In this document: positions 1 to 10,544 of the stretch, piece after piece | Position numbering within the stretch: position 1 is the first letter of the stretch | How the letters are laid out: every line of letters starts with the position of its first letter | Assembly (NCBI GenBank): GCA_037951105.1 | Contig: JBAMJV010002074.1 | Coordinates: 1-64,000 of the forward strand | DNA length: 64,000 bases | Reading direction: 5' to 3' | DNA from: Echinarachnius parma | Taxonomy: Eukaryota > Echinodermata > Echinoidea > Clypeasteroida > Echinarachniidae | Translations under genes and position numbers: made by a program | The notes under the pieces: generated by a model | What the model was told of the DNA's origin: nothing | The model's input: the letters and a program-made list of their open reading frames with translations, nothing else | Databases searched by the model: none

Positions 1-425
1 AAACAAGGCCCCTGGTATGATGTGACGATTTACCCATGCGCTAGGAAGTTTGTTAGGCCTATAACGCGCTCTATGTCTTCTGAACGCGGTGAGCGTCGAT
101 CCTCGAGCACGGGACTGAAAATTATGTACTACTGGCGCTTTATTGGAAGGACTTCTTCAAACTGATATAGGTGGCTGCTATTGGCTAAGTGCTATGGGAA
201 CGACCGCTATCGTGCTTCGTCTACTTATCGTTGGATAACATCATTATCATCACACTTATAATAAAACATTATAATAATGAATGATATATCGACACATTGG
301 CTAATGTCGGGTACATCATTTTTCTTTTTTTTTTTTTTGGCCAAACGATTGGGGTGGGGAGGGTGCGGGGGGCTCTGGGCCCACCGTGCCCCCCGTGCCC
401 CCCCCCCCCCGTAGCTACGCCACTG
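1..425. other. non-coding; right end of a CAGTGGCGTAGC-type element
   Basis: No coding exon is visible. Positions 300-410 run from a T tract through GC-rich sequence into a long C tract that ends in GTAGCTACGCCACTG (about 410-424). Read on the minus strand this is CAGTGGCGTAGCTAC followed by poly-G, a terminus commonly seen on hAT-like non-autonomous DNA transposons. The other end was not found, so the element is truncated or lies partly outside the window. Confidence 0.4.
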
Positions 426-429
426 GTAT

Positions 430-1200
430 TACAACTACTAGTCAAATCTGCGTTAAAGTGACCACCTATAAAGGGAAACGAGAAACGATGGCTACTTATG
501 CTAGGTTTACACCCCATGTCCCCCGCGGCGCCCACGGCAGGCCCCGTTTTAGCCACCGTGGCACAAAACAGGGATTGAACGTGAGACAACGGTAATGGGC
601 AAACGTGACTGCCGTTGTATGCGGCGCCAGGATTTTTTAAACCTGTTCAACAAATTTGCCACGGACACCCTATAGCAGGCCGTAGTAAAAACGGGGTGTA
701 ACGCAACAAAACGTGACAGGCCGTAACAAAACTTGGAGGGCTGTCCGTAGTAGCGACGGGACGGACATTCCCGACATCTCACCGGTCCTTTCCCGCTCCC
801 ACTACGGGCGACCTCCAAGTTTTTGTTACCGGCCTATTACGTACTTCTCACGTTTCTGTTCGCGTTCACCCCCCGTTTTACTATGGCCTTGCTAGGCTTC
901 TCATCCGCACCCGTGACTTGCCGTGGCAAAGTGTGTGTGACAGCTTTAAAATCTGGCCCCGTCATCCCAACGGCAACTCGCGGGCCTGTCACGTTATGCC
1001 AAGGTCCGTTCCCCACCGCGTTGTCTCACCGTCCATCTCCCGTTTAGTCCCTCGGTGGCCTGAAAGGTCGGGGCTGCCGTGGCGCCAGGGAACATGGTGT
1101 CAAACGCACCTTCAGTGGGGGGCGAAGGGTGCTTCTCCCTCTCCCCCCCCCCCCCCCTCCCCCCCCCCACGCGCCCGTCACCGGCTACCCGTGACTAGAC
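430..1200. repeat. GC-rich diverged foldback (long imperfect inverted repeat)
   Basis: Two arms of about 300-350 bp, roughly 430-761 and 791-1,200, are imperfect reverse complements around a short loop at 762-790. Landmarks pair in order: CTTGGAGG with CCTCCAAG, GTAGTAAAAACGGGG with CCCCGTTTTACTA, TTTGCCACGG with CCGTGGCAAA, and GAGACAACG with CGTTGTCTC. By eye the arms are about 65-75 percent identical. The block is much richer in GC than its AT-rich surroundings. Short open frames inside it are not convincing genes. It could be an old foldback transposon or an inverted duplication of a GC-rich satellite. Confidence 0.65.
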
Positions 1201-2197
1201 CGTGAGAAAACTTGGCAAGACCTAACAAAACCTTGAATACAGAGGGGAAAATTTGTCAAAATCCTCACGGCGCACTACGTTTTTGGGGCAAATGGGGCCT
1301 TGCCGTACGTGGCCGCCGGGGACATGCCTGTGACCTTCTTTGTCATGTTATATAGACACGGTAACCGTCTAACTGGCGGCCCACTAAGCCAGGTTTGGCT
1401 GTACAACAATTTCAAAGAGCATTGCATTGGATCTATCCATATTGAAACAGAAGTTAGATGAAAACCTGTAATTTGTTGTGTGGGTGTTGTCTTGTTTTCA
1501 TATTTCATAAATACAAAATAGTAGATTTTAACAAAATATGGTTCAAATGAATGAATTTGTATAAAAATTGAGAAGCTGTGTTCAAGTCAATCTTGTTGAG
1601 GCCTCGACCCTATTTAAATACATAGGCAACATTATTTATGAGTTGGCAGACAACGCACAATTACGTACCCTGCATATCTATAGGGCAAGCCCTGAAACTC
1701 CAGTGGAAAGCAAGATCACTCACATACACTCATTGACTTTGCACACAGTTTCTCAATTTGTACAAAAGGTGGTTTGTTGGAACCAAATTTGGATAACTAC
1801 TTTGAAATTAATGACCGATTGTGTGGAATTGAGTTTGGATTACGCACCCCGACTATACACCCCGCAACCTTCACTTTTCAGCTTTCTTCTGCTCCAATTT
1901 GGATAGAATCCATGTAATACTTGTTGAATTACAATCTCGTACATACATACACAATAATGATACTTAGCACAAATAAAAACAGGACGTTCATATTATGAGA
2001 TAATTTTAATGTTTAATTTTAATTAATTATTAGATTTAATTAATTTTAATTATTTTATTTTGTTCTCTGTATAGCTAATGAGTGTATGCTCAATTATTTA
2101 TACTGAACTAGTGCACTAGACACACATGCGCTATTTTCTAATCAGTAGAGTGATTGAATATTCTAAATGTTTGTAATATATGTTATTTGGTTTGTAG
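1201..2197. other. no recognised feature
   Basis: This is AT-rich sequence. I see no coding exon, RNA gene or clear repeat boundary. The short open frame at 1,568-1,906 resembles no family I know. Confidence 0.4.
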
Positions 2198-2294
2198 GGC
2201 CGCCGCCCAACGCGGGAGGTTGATTCGATTGAGGGCCATGGCGGGATAGGAGGATGGAGTGCAATCCCACAGGGACCCCTTTCCGTGGATTCAG
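2198..2294 (+). CDS. possible internal exon, unassigned
   Basis: A GC-rich stop-free stretch of 97 nt (32 codons plus 1 nt) lies between a TTTGTAG acceptor and a CAG/GTAGGG donor in AT-rich surroundings. The frame reads GRRPTREVDSIEGHGG and later GWSAIPQGPLSVDS. It ends in phase 1, which fits the start of the weak candidate exon at 4,780-4,832, which in turn fits the discoidin exon at 6,497. No domain is recognisable, so it may be a chance open frame. Confidence 0.2.
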
Positions 2295-2876
2295 GTAGGG
2301 CAATTTATACAATAATATATTAACAATAGAATTAACATGTATGCTATTATATATTATTTTAAACACTAGGGCAAACAGACCAGAAATATATGATATAAAA
2401 TATAAATGAAACTCGAAGTGAGGATAATGCACAAATAATAACAATCGAGTTTGCAGGTGGACCAACATGTGGAACATCAAATTCGCTTATAATGCGGTCA
2501 TTGGTGATTGATTGTATACGTGCGTATGTTATCCCTTAAATGATTAATGTTAAAAATTCAACAATTAAATGAAGACAATACAAAACAGAACATTACAGCG
2601 TAAGTACATGAGACGAATTTGAATCGAATTCTAATGAAAATGAACGCAAATTGAAGAGAATTGCTTTCAGCAACTGTGACCGACGGAATATTTATTTGTA
2701 AATGACGATAATGTGTGACAAATGACTGAATTGAATGGACTTTTTGTGAAATGCGTCGACAATAGACGAAATTGAAGTTGACATTGGCACATTCTCGGCT
2801 TCTCAGGATGACATTGAGAGTACAACATTATCAATTTGAATGAAAAAAAGTGTTAACATGGACGGGAAAACCCTAT

Positions 2877-3003
2877 ATTATTATATTATAATTTATTCAT
2901 ATTATTATTATTATTCTCATTGTTCTACATTATTATTATTATATTATTATTATTATCTATCATTATCTTATTATCTATTATTATTATTGTTGTTGTTGTT
3001 ATT
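2877..3003. repeat. TAT/ATT trinucleotide microsatellite
   Basis: An imperfect run of TAT and ATT units with a short TTG-rich end at about 2,988-3,000. Translations full of Tyr, Ile and Leu across it are artefacts of the repeat. Confidence 0.9.
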
Positions 3004-3094
3004 CATATTCTCCTCACAGGTTATACTGAGAATGAAATAAGTGCGGTTTACAGCCGTGGCAAACCCAGGGTCGGAACGGGCCTCATGCCCATGG

Positions 3095-3215
3095 GTGGTG
3101 ACATCTTACGAGGTTGGGCTGTAGTCTCGATGGTTTGTCCTTCAGCAAGATCAACTTTGGCAGCGATTTGCGTTGCGATACGCGTAAAATATATATTATT
3201 GAGAAAGTACAAATA
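3095..3215 (+). repeat. fragment of tRNA-derived SINE family
   Basis: It contains GTCCTTCAGCAAGA, the internal segment shared with the full SINE at about 10,545-10,920 and the fragment near 36,345. Both ends are lost. Confidence 0.4.
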
Positions 3216-3250
3216 ATATCATATCCAACCTTAATTATGGCATAGTATAC

Positions 3251-3413
3251 AAATGATGCGCAGGTATGAGTGGGGTCGGTAGAATTGTTTGCACAAGGTA
3301 ACTATGGAACTGTTAAACCCACGAGGCGAAGCCGAGTGGGTTTAGGACTAGTTTCCATAGTTACCGCGTGCAAACAATTCCACCGACCCCACGAAATAAA
3401 CATGCGCATCATC
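3251..3413. repeat. near-perfect palindrome with CGAGGCGAAGCCGAG centre
   Basis: The arms (GATGCGCA...GTGGGGTCGG...GTTTGCAC...GGTAACTATGGAA and their complements) are separated by a short centre at about 3,320-3,335. Some bases are unpaired near both ends. A similar palindrome with a matching centre lies at 13,579-13,695, and both are followed by an AACCAATCAGATT motif. Together they look like copies of one mobile family. Confidence 0.75.
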
Positions 3414-3477
3414 TGTTTTATAGAATGGGCATTGTTACGCCACCCCAAAAAGTCAAAAAATAAAAAATTAGAAAAAT

Positions 3478-3682
3478 TAACCGGATGCATGAAAATAATT
3501 TTACCGGACGCATGAAATTTTTTACCGGACGCATGACATTTTTTTACCGGGACGCATGATAATATTTTACCGGACGCATGAAATTTTTTACCGGACGCAG
3601 ATTTCCGGACCATGAATTTTTTACCGGACGCATGATTTTTTTTACCGGACGCATGACTCTTTTCATGCATCCAGTACAATTA
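3478..3682. repeat. minisatellite, about 20-25 bp unit, roughly 10 copies
   Basis: The unit TTTTACCGGACGCATGA recurs about ten times with small length changes and one damaged copy near 3,597-3,615. Units abut with only T-rich joins, so this is a tandem minisatellite and not a CRISPR array. Minus-strand translation gives a meaningless HASGKKF repeat. Confidence 0.9.
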
Positions 3683-3769
3683 ATTGTCTGCACAAATTTT
3701 GCTCTCAACCAATCAGATTGCAGGGATTTATCAACCCAATCCTATAGTATACGCTATTTCAAGTGTGAA

Positions 3770-3870
3770 GTGTCACAGAGAGGCGTCGATAATTTTTTGC
3801 GATGGGGGGGGGGGGGGGGGGGGGGGGGAGGCAAACATTTTCATTCGGTTGGAGATCTAGTAGCCCCATG
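3770..3870. repeat. GGCGTCGAT terminus with 24-G tract
   Basis: GAGAGGCGTCGATAATTTTT is followed by a run of about two dozen G at 3,805-3,828. The layout matches the left end of the hAT-like element at 5,094 (CAGGGGCGTCGATCC, then poly-G). The opposite end was not located. Confidence 0.45.
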
Positions 3871-3951
3871 TTAGCACACCAAGAATGGTGGACAGGGCAG
3901 AATATAGGTTTTCAAATGATAACACCCCAATAAGCTTCTTGATTTTGCGTA

Positions 3952-4030
3952 TTAACCCCTTGACCACGGGAACCGAGTGGGTTATGTACAAAGTCTATGG
4001 GGGATTTCAAAAAACTAGTAGGGAACTGGG
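3952..4030 (+). repeat. short TTAA-bounded MITE, copy 1 of 4
   Basis: It starts TTAACCCCTTGACCACGGGA and carries the core GTACAAAGTCTATGG. Related copies lie at 20,427-20,506, 37,781-37,850 (reverse) and 53,858-53,934. Confidence 0.6.
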
Positions 4031-4132
4031 GAGGCGATTATAAGAGCTGTCAACAGGATAGTGGATTAACCAGTGTTATATTCTTACAAAAAAGGGTTTT
4101 ATTTAGCACACATTGCAAGCGTATATAGCTGG

Positions 4133-4300
4133 CCTTGAAGGCATGAATGCGTCGACTTGAAGGCATGAATGCGTCGAGTCAAGGGGCACCCACATTAGGG
4201 GCTAATTTATCCAAGGGCTTCGGAAGGTCCACCACCAACTCGGGGTGGTGGTGGACTTTCCGGAAGCCTTTGGATATCGGCATTTTTGCACTCTCAAGAT
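4133..4300. repeat. 22-bp tandem duplication and strong stem-loop
   Basis: CTTGAAGGCATGAATGCGTC occurs twice in tandem (about 4,133-4,178). At about 4,209-4,275 a stem of about 29 bp (ATCCAAGGGCTTCGG...TCCACCACCA and its complement) closes an 8-base loop. Related text recurs near 5,300-5,345 inside the hAT-like element. Confidence 0.7.
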
Positions 4301-5085
4301 GTGGTTTCGTAAAAGCTAACAAGAGTGGACGTTTTAGCGTGCATTCCAATGAGGGAGCGAGAAGCCTTGCATGTGTTGTGTCCAGTGTCTCCTTTATAGA
4401 TCCCTTGATTCTTTGTAGGGGATTGAGCCCCCAGAAACTTGTATACTTCAGTAATTAAACTTCTAAGCTGTTGGTTTATAACCATAAGGATTCACCGAAT
4501 GGGGAACCTTATACTGAAAAAAATGTTCCCATGTTATTTGGCATATGTTTGCACCTCGTTTATTAGCATTCTTTACAATTTGCTTGTTTAGCCAAGGAAT
4601 ACGGATCTTTATTCACTTTAATAGAACTATGACAAACAAAAGATATAGATAAAGTAAAATAACAGGCCAAAGTTGTGTAGAAATTAGTCAAATTTTAACA
4701 CTGACATGGGGTCACAAAGTGCGACCTAAAACGAAAACTATCCAACAAAAAATGCTGATTGTGGTATTATTTTTCACAGTGGAGGATGCCCCACCCGGTG
4801 AACTTAGTCATTCCGTTCCTATATTCCGTGAAGTAATGTATACCGTTCCGTTTTAGTTGGGAAACTCTGTGTATATTGTTGATTAGTTATATGGAAATGA
4901 ACAGAAATTCTAATGTATACAAATTAGTTGTTCAATGGCATTACTGTACTTTGTAATCGCCCCCACATTCTTTGCTATTCTACATTCAGTAGAGATGAGA
5001 AGAGAGATGAACTAACCTCTAGGAACGGCCGCGTGGACTAGGATAGCTAGAGACAGAAGAGAATTGAAATGTCACGAGGAGGGCT
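4300..5085. other. AT-rich non-coding stretch
   Basis: No gene is supported apart from the weak candidate exon at 4,780-4,832. I found no repeat boundary. Confidence 0.4.
4780..4832 (+). CDS. possible short exon of the discoidin gene
   Basis: A good acceptor (polypyrimidine tract then TTTTTCACAG) precedes 53 nt open in phase 1-0, reading EDAPPGELSHSVPIFRE, with a weak donor GTAATG. Its phases fit the candidate exon at 2,198-2,294 upstream and the discoidin exon at 6,497 downstream. The peptide does not look like the middle of a discoidin domain, so this may be chance. Confidence 0.18.
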
Positions 5086-5093
5086 TTGTCCAA

Positions 5094-6397
5094 CAGGGGC
5101 GTCGATCCGTTTTTGATATTGGGGGGGGGGGGGGGGGCGAGATTTGACAAATTTTCCAGAGTGACCACTGAGCTCAAAGCCCTTTTTTTTTGTCATGCCC
5201 GAAAGTTGTATTATGCGCTCATTAAAAGTGGCTTGATGGCTCGAAGACCTGATTTTGGGGGGGGGGGGCACCCACATTGTGGGGCAATAATGGGGGTCCA
5301 GGGGGCGGAGCCCCCGGAAGCTTTTAGATTTCAGACATTTGCAACTCCTATCATGGGTGTAAAAATTGTATAAAGTAGTGAACCTATACTCGTAACGTAT
5401 TTTCAAAGGGCAAAGCAAGGAAAAGATTGAGCCTTGCATGAGATGGATCTACGTGATCCTGTATACTATAGAGCCATCGATATAGTATAGGGCATTGGGC
5501 TCCCATGAAACTAAGCAAGAGCGTCAAAGACTTCTCAAAACTGGAGGGATGACATTGCGAGGAAGCGAAGCGACCGAGCGGGGGAGGGTGTGGGAGGGGG
5601 TGTCCCCCTCCCACAGTACGGGAGCTTTTGTATTTTTGGGCGGGAAATTGTGCGATTTGGTGCACTCCTGAGACAGAAATTTCACGTAATATGAAGTATA
5701 TAAGTATGGAACCAAACTTACATAATGACAAAGGGAGGGGGACAATCTTCACTCCTTTCAAATGTGGGGGGACATGATAATATTCCAATATGATTTGCGT
5801 TCAGCGCATATGGACCGAATTGACTGAAAGATATATTTCAGATTTAAAGATGAAAGTATGATCGAACCAAACATACATAATGACAAAGGGAGGGGGACAA
5901 TCTTCACCACTTTCAAATGTGGGGGGACATGATAATATTCCAATATAATTTGCGTTCAGCGCATATGGACCGAATTGACTGAAAGATATATTTCAGATTA
6001 TTTTATTTTCTGTGACGGTGGGCTATCTATAGATGAGGGTTTAATTAACTTCGTTTGAGAAATTACACTGCCCAAGCCCAACACATGTGAGTTCCCGCAA
6101 TCCAAATGAAACTTGCAATATGATAAACTGTATGCGCGCGAAGCGCGTGGCAAAACAGAGATTTACAGTCCTTTTCAAACTAGAAAACGGCTATTTTGAA
6201 GATTAATTATTGATAAATGTGTCTTTCCCCTCTTTGGCATTATATCACTTGATTTTTGTCTTCCTCATTTTCGGAATTATTGGGGGGGGGGGGCGAAATG
6301 ATATGTTCGCCCCCCCAATATTTTCATTGGGGGGGCGACCGCCCCCCCCCCCCCCCCCCTGCCCCCCCCCCCCCCCCCCCCAGGATCGACGCCCCTG
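5094..6397. mobile_element. non-autonomous hAT-like DNA transposon, 1.3 kb
   Basis: The ends are CAGGGGCGTCGATCC and its exact reverse complement, flanked by the 8-bp direct duplication TTGTCCAA (5,086-5,093 and 6,398-6,405). An 8-bp target duplication with termini starting CAGGGGCG is the classic hAT signature. No transposase frame is present. The inside holds G and C tracts next to both ends, inverted G/C blocks at 6,281-6,380 and a tandem duplication at about 5,705-6,000. It lies in the presumed intron just upstream of the discoidin exon. Confidence 0.85.
5705..6000. repeat. tandem duplication, about 165-bp unit, two copies
   Basis: Starting at about 5,708 and 5,872, two nearly identical units run from CCAAAC(T/A)TACATAATGACA to ATATATTTCAGAT. 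They lie inside the hAT-like element, so they belong to its internal sequence. Confidence 0.85.
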
Positions 6398-6496
6398 TTG
6401 TCCAACGTCTGGATGATAGCCTGATGTAGAGAGATAGATATAGATTGAGTAGAATATTTGTTGACAATTCTGCTCCTCATTTTCCAATTGTTACAG

Positions 6497-6642
6497 ATGT
6501 TCCATGGCAATAACGACCAGAACACCGTGCTCAAAAAGGATTTCCAAATTCCGTACGTGTGTCGCTATGTGCGGATCTATCCTTTGACATTCTACTCACG
6601 CCGGAGCATGCGATTTGAGGTGTACGGTGTACCCTTAACCAG
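6497..6642 (+). CDS. F5/8-type C (discoidin) domain, C-terminal exon
   Basis: The exon has acceptor TTGTTACAG and donor AG/GTAAGT and is 146 nt, phase 0 to 2. Its 48 codons include FHGNNDQNT, RYVRIYP and SMRFEVYGV. These match the end of F5/8 type C (discoidin) domains, whose consensus there is F-x-GN-x-D...aRYIRI-x-P...lR-x-E-x-yG. Such domains bind phospholipid, collagen or carbohydrate outside the cell. The final Cys of many family members is absent; the next exon supplies Ser-Leu-stop. Earlier discoidin exons were not found in the window, so the gene's 5' part is either outside it or the exon is a relic. I cannot name the gene. Confidence 0.7.
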
Positions 6643-6644
6643 GT

Positions 6645-7080
6645 AAGTTAAAGCGATCCATTAACTGTACATTTCAACCAAACTCACTTGAAGCTTTCCC
6701 ACTAGTTTTCTCTTGTACCTTGTAGTTTGGCTTATGGTAACAAAAGAATGAAATGGATTTTGATTTGTCAAATGTCTCCATAATCATGGATATATTTAAG
6801 ATCGAATTTGAGAGCGTCTACTTTACGACGGTTTCCGATCGTAGTCAAGAGTATCTGGATTCGGTACTTACATGTAATCACAATGCACGAACGATTGGGA
6901 TCAATTCAGACATTAATTTTCTCTGTTTTCACTAGGTAAACTTGATTCTTTTTCTATGAAATTCTCACATATCATTCTCAAGAATCTTACAAAGAAATTG
7001 GTATATGATTGAAGTCTCAAACATTACTTTGGGGGAAATATAAAGTTAATGCACCACTTTAACCCACTCAATGCTACATT
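6645..7080 (+). repeat. dispersed repeat family (GATCCATTAAC type), copy 1
   Basis: It starts in GATCCATTAACT and carries TTTCTCTTGTACCTTGTAGT and TGATTGAAGTCTCAAA. Related copies are at about 31,395-32,190 (reverse), 34,735-35,060 (reverse) and 46,785-47,350. No open frame is shared, so it is probably a non-autonomous DNA element. It lies in the intron between the last two discoidin-gene exons. Confidence 0.6.
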
Positions 7081-7646
7081 TGTACAGTTTGAATCTAAAT
7101 TAGGTTTTATTCTTCCAAATTAAACAGCATGAAAATAGATGAAGATGAAGATATAGGTGACGTACTAGATTATTAACTGGGGATGTCGGTATCATATTTG
7201 GTAGTATATGACTCACTAAAATAAGAAATTTGGTTCTATAGTCCAAATTCTTTTATGTAAAGAATGCATTTGTTCTCTTTATCGCTTTATTCGACTTACA
7301 AAGTTATAGAATATTGCGTATCTCAATTCGATAAAGGGCAATCTGGCAAAAAAATTGTTTTCAATCTAAGAAACTTAAGGGGACAAATCTGAGAGCTTGA
7401 GCAAAATTGGTCGAAAAAAAGAAGAAATTTATGGTTCCTTACAAATAACCATTCATCTCTATTTGGATTCAAATTGGCAACGTACTCTGAAAAATGTGTG
7501 GACACATTTTGATAATTATGTATACTAAACACCTCAAAAAAATAACGACACATTTTTATATCATTATTATTTCTCAAATATCGTGTTGAATTCACAGTTC
7601 TTGTCATGTTTCATATACTACATGTATTTGATATTTTCCTCCTCAG

Positions 7647-7653
7647 CTTGTAA
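7647..7653 (+). CDS. terminal micro-exon of the discoidin gene
   Basis: Acceptor TTTTCCTCCTCAG precedes C TTG TAA. Joined to the AG that ends the 6,497-6,642 exon it reads Ser-Leu-stop, ending the protein just after the discoidin domain, which is a common place for such proteins to stop. Possible poly(A) signals follow at 7,803 and 7,857. Confidence 0.5.
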
Positions 7654-7856
7654 TGTGTGATCATCTAACTCACCAAACGGCTTCGGAATGACTGGACTCC
7701 CTGACGACAACGAAGTTGAACGATAATACACTATCATATTTTGTAATTTTCACCGTATACCTATAAAGGGGCGAATGTGAAAGATCGACTTTAATTCCAT
7801 ATAATAAATTATATTTAGGCGATAGTACATTTGCCTCTGCTTTTATGATGTCATTG

Positions 7857-7862
7857 AATAAA
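7857..7862 (+). promoter_or_regulatory. candidate AATAAA poly(A) signal
   Basis: AATAAA lies about 200 bases after the proposed stop of the discoidin gene. A second match is at 7,803. The hexamer alone is weak evidence in AT-rich DNA. Confidence 0.35.
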
Positions 7863-8399
7863 ACGGAATTTTTTTGAAATAACGGGAAACATTTATCATA
7901 TTACTTATTATGAATTTAATTATTAGGCTTCTTCAATTTGGTATGTAATATTTGGTAAAAGGTTGGCAGTGTGGTTGCGTTTATTGTACTACTCTATTTA
8001 AATTTAACGTCGACAATATGGTACAAAACTAAATAAATTATGATAGTGTAATTTTGGAATTGACACGCTTTCTGATCATGCTGATGCATTTTGTTTGACA
8101 TCCTACATGTCCTATGCTTTGGTGAATCTCGAGTTATAGTGGGTCAGATTTTTGAACGATGTACAATTTGAGTCGACACAGGAGGGTCAGAAAGGGCCAA
8201 CATTACAATTAGGAAATGCTCAAAACAAACGATCTAGCACGAAAGAACACTCTTCCAGCTTCAGGTTGAACCCGATTGGAATGGGTTCCTCCCAGCGGTT
8301 CCGTTTTCATTCGCTATTTAATTGAACCATCCCCAAAATGCAAACAACAATGATGGAAAAACCCAAGATTTCCACATGACTTCTAAAATTTGTGACCTA

Positions 8400-8841
8400 T
8401 TAAAGGGGAATTAACCCTTATCCTTTTGACTTACTGGATGTGATGAGAGCATAACTCTTGTCATTTCTAGTCACTTATTTCCTCATGAATATTCCCAATA
8501 ATGAAAAAATATGTTATGGCCCACTGTCGTCTGCTTTCAATGCCAACAGGGGGCGGCCATTTCTTCAACTTCTCGCGGTGAAATGACGTGTCAGGCGGAG
8601 AACACAATAGCGGGTTACGATAATGCTGTTGTGCTCTCCGCCTGCCACGTCATTTCACCGCGAGTAGTTTAAGAAATGGCCGCCTCCTATGGGCATTGAA
8701 AGCAGACGACAGTGGTCCATAAAATATTGATTATTGTTGTAATCGGGAATATTCATGAGGAAATAAGTGACTAGCAATGATAGTAGTTATGCTCTCATCA
8801 CATCCAGTAAGTCAAAAGGATAAGGGTTAATTCCCCTTTAA
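8400..8841. mobile_element. palindromic TTAA-flanked MITE (foldback)
   Basis: Arms of about 200 bp are nearly perfect reverse complements. The ends are TTAAAGGGGAATTAACCCTT and its complement, and the centre near 8,605-8,640 separates GGCGGAGA...CACAA and its mate. TTAA at both ends matches the target site of piggyBac-type elements. It has no open frame. The high arm identity suggests a recent insertion, and a transcript across it would fold into a long hairpin. Confidence 0.9.
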
Positions 8842-10544
8842 GTCCAAACTTTTCTTGTATACTTCTTATGTATGTAGCATAATGTGTACTAATTATGGAA
8901 CTCGTGTGGGAGAGATACAAAGTTTGACAAAAAAGTTGAGATTTGTCTGTTAATTGGGCACCTTTACCCAAACCTGTACTCACTTTCCTCTAATTCTTAG
9001 GAAACACAACGGAATAAGGTGCCACCATAGTTTTGTATACTTTAGAGTGTGTACGTACTGGATGAATTACTGTCAAAAGCCTATCAGACTCATATGGCCT
9101 CCCATACCTGAGTAAACAAAGCATTATCTTCATCAAGGATGTTTGTATTTCCATCATGGATGCTTGTTTTTAGCTACAATTCAAATGTTCCGTGTTTTAT
9201 AATGTAATGTCAATGTTATATTCAACAGAAATAGTCTCCATTACGTTTTACTAAGTTAGCCTAAGTTAACCACCACGGTGGAAATCAACTCAACCATTTT
9301 AATAGCTTTCGTCAACATTCCATGCCCTGTTAACTGCCCCCCGAGACCTAGTGGTATTATAGAGATAATCTCCTCCGGTTACACGAAGTAAACCGATAAG
9401 AACGGTGTAAACGGTGATAAAATTCTACTAGAGGCACGAATCTCTCAACCTCTCCTCAGGCCTGAGAAGCGGATATTTTCTAACTTGGGTGAAACGTAAT
9501 GCCTTATACTGGAAGCATACTGTTCTACTCTAAACAAATAGATGTTTCATCCTGGACGTAACAAGTTCCTGTACAACCATGCTAGATGTTGAGAATGTAT
9601 GCTTTATTCAACATTGATCATTTCTAAACTGCCAACACCATACCTTCGTAATAATTCTTGGAGTGTATAACTATTTGTAAATGTTGCTACAAGTTAAATC
9701 TACAATACGAGCGCTTTAAATTATAGCATTTGTGTGATTTTATTAAAACATTGTCTCTGTACCCATTTAGACTTTGCAATAAATATCATGGACGTGTATG
9801 CACTAGTCAAGGATGTTTGTGGATTGTGGCTTGTATTTTGTTTTTTCTATCCAATTCAATAAGCAAAGATTTGAAAAAGATTGGCAACTGTTTAGTATAC
9901 AGCTATATCACAGCATAAACCAACTCTGTAATATCTAACCATGACTGTTTGTTGTATTATTACAAATATATCAGTTTCTTTGTCTATTTGAACAACAGGA
10001 TTATGTGTGGTAGTTACGGTATCCCTATCCCATTTATTTCAAGAAAAGAATATTCTATTTGAAGGAACATCATTGTATAATTATGGTCAGATAAAATTAA
10101 ATTGCATATCACTTATAATAAATGGCAACGGGGGGAGTGGGAAAATCATTATAAATATAACATTGCATCATTTTGTCTGGTTGAACAAGTACGGTAGCTT
10201 AGTGTATATGATTTGTTTTAACGTTTGTTTCTTTATAATCTTGCTCACAAGTTTCAGTCAGAATCATTAGAATTTATATATACTGTATGTTACAAAATAA
10301 ATACGTTCTTGAAGTGATACGCAATTTATATTATAGTAGTAGTAATGCTCATGGTGTCGTTTTAAAAACATGTATACCTATCGATTTGCTCTGGTGTTTC
10401 CCGGTTTTCAATAAATATTCATTAATACTTGGAAAAAGGCTTTTCTCTTTTCTTTTCAAAAGTCAATAATCTAAACTGGGAGGATGGGTGAGCTATATAT
10501 AGGGCATGGTCCATGTAAAAGAAGGAATAGTGCAGTAAAGTCAC
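8842..10544. other. AT-rich non-coding stretch
   Basis: No exon is supported. A diverged repeat at about 9,240-9,480 matches about 42,990-43,245 in reverse; shared pieces include GTTAACTGCCCCCC and GAGAAGCGG. The remainder shows no structure that I can name. Confidence 0.4.

Noticed and set aside
2840-3216. Tyr/Leu/Ile-rich open frames and a possible exon after CTCCTCACAG at about 3,020
   Set aside because: The first part is a TAT microsatellite. The later part runs into a SINE fragment and has no recognisable domain.
3478-3682. CRISPR-like array
   Set aside because: The units are directly adjacent with no unique spacers and the context is animal nuclear DNA, so it is a minisatellite.
5384-5943. 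Minus-strand frames starting MEYYHVPPHLK
   Set aside because: They come from the tandem duplication inside the hAT-like element and show no protein family.
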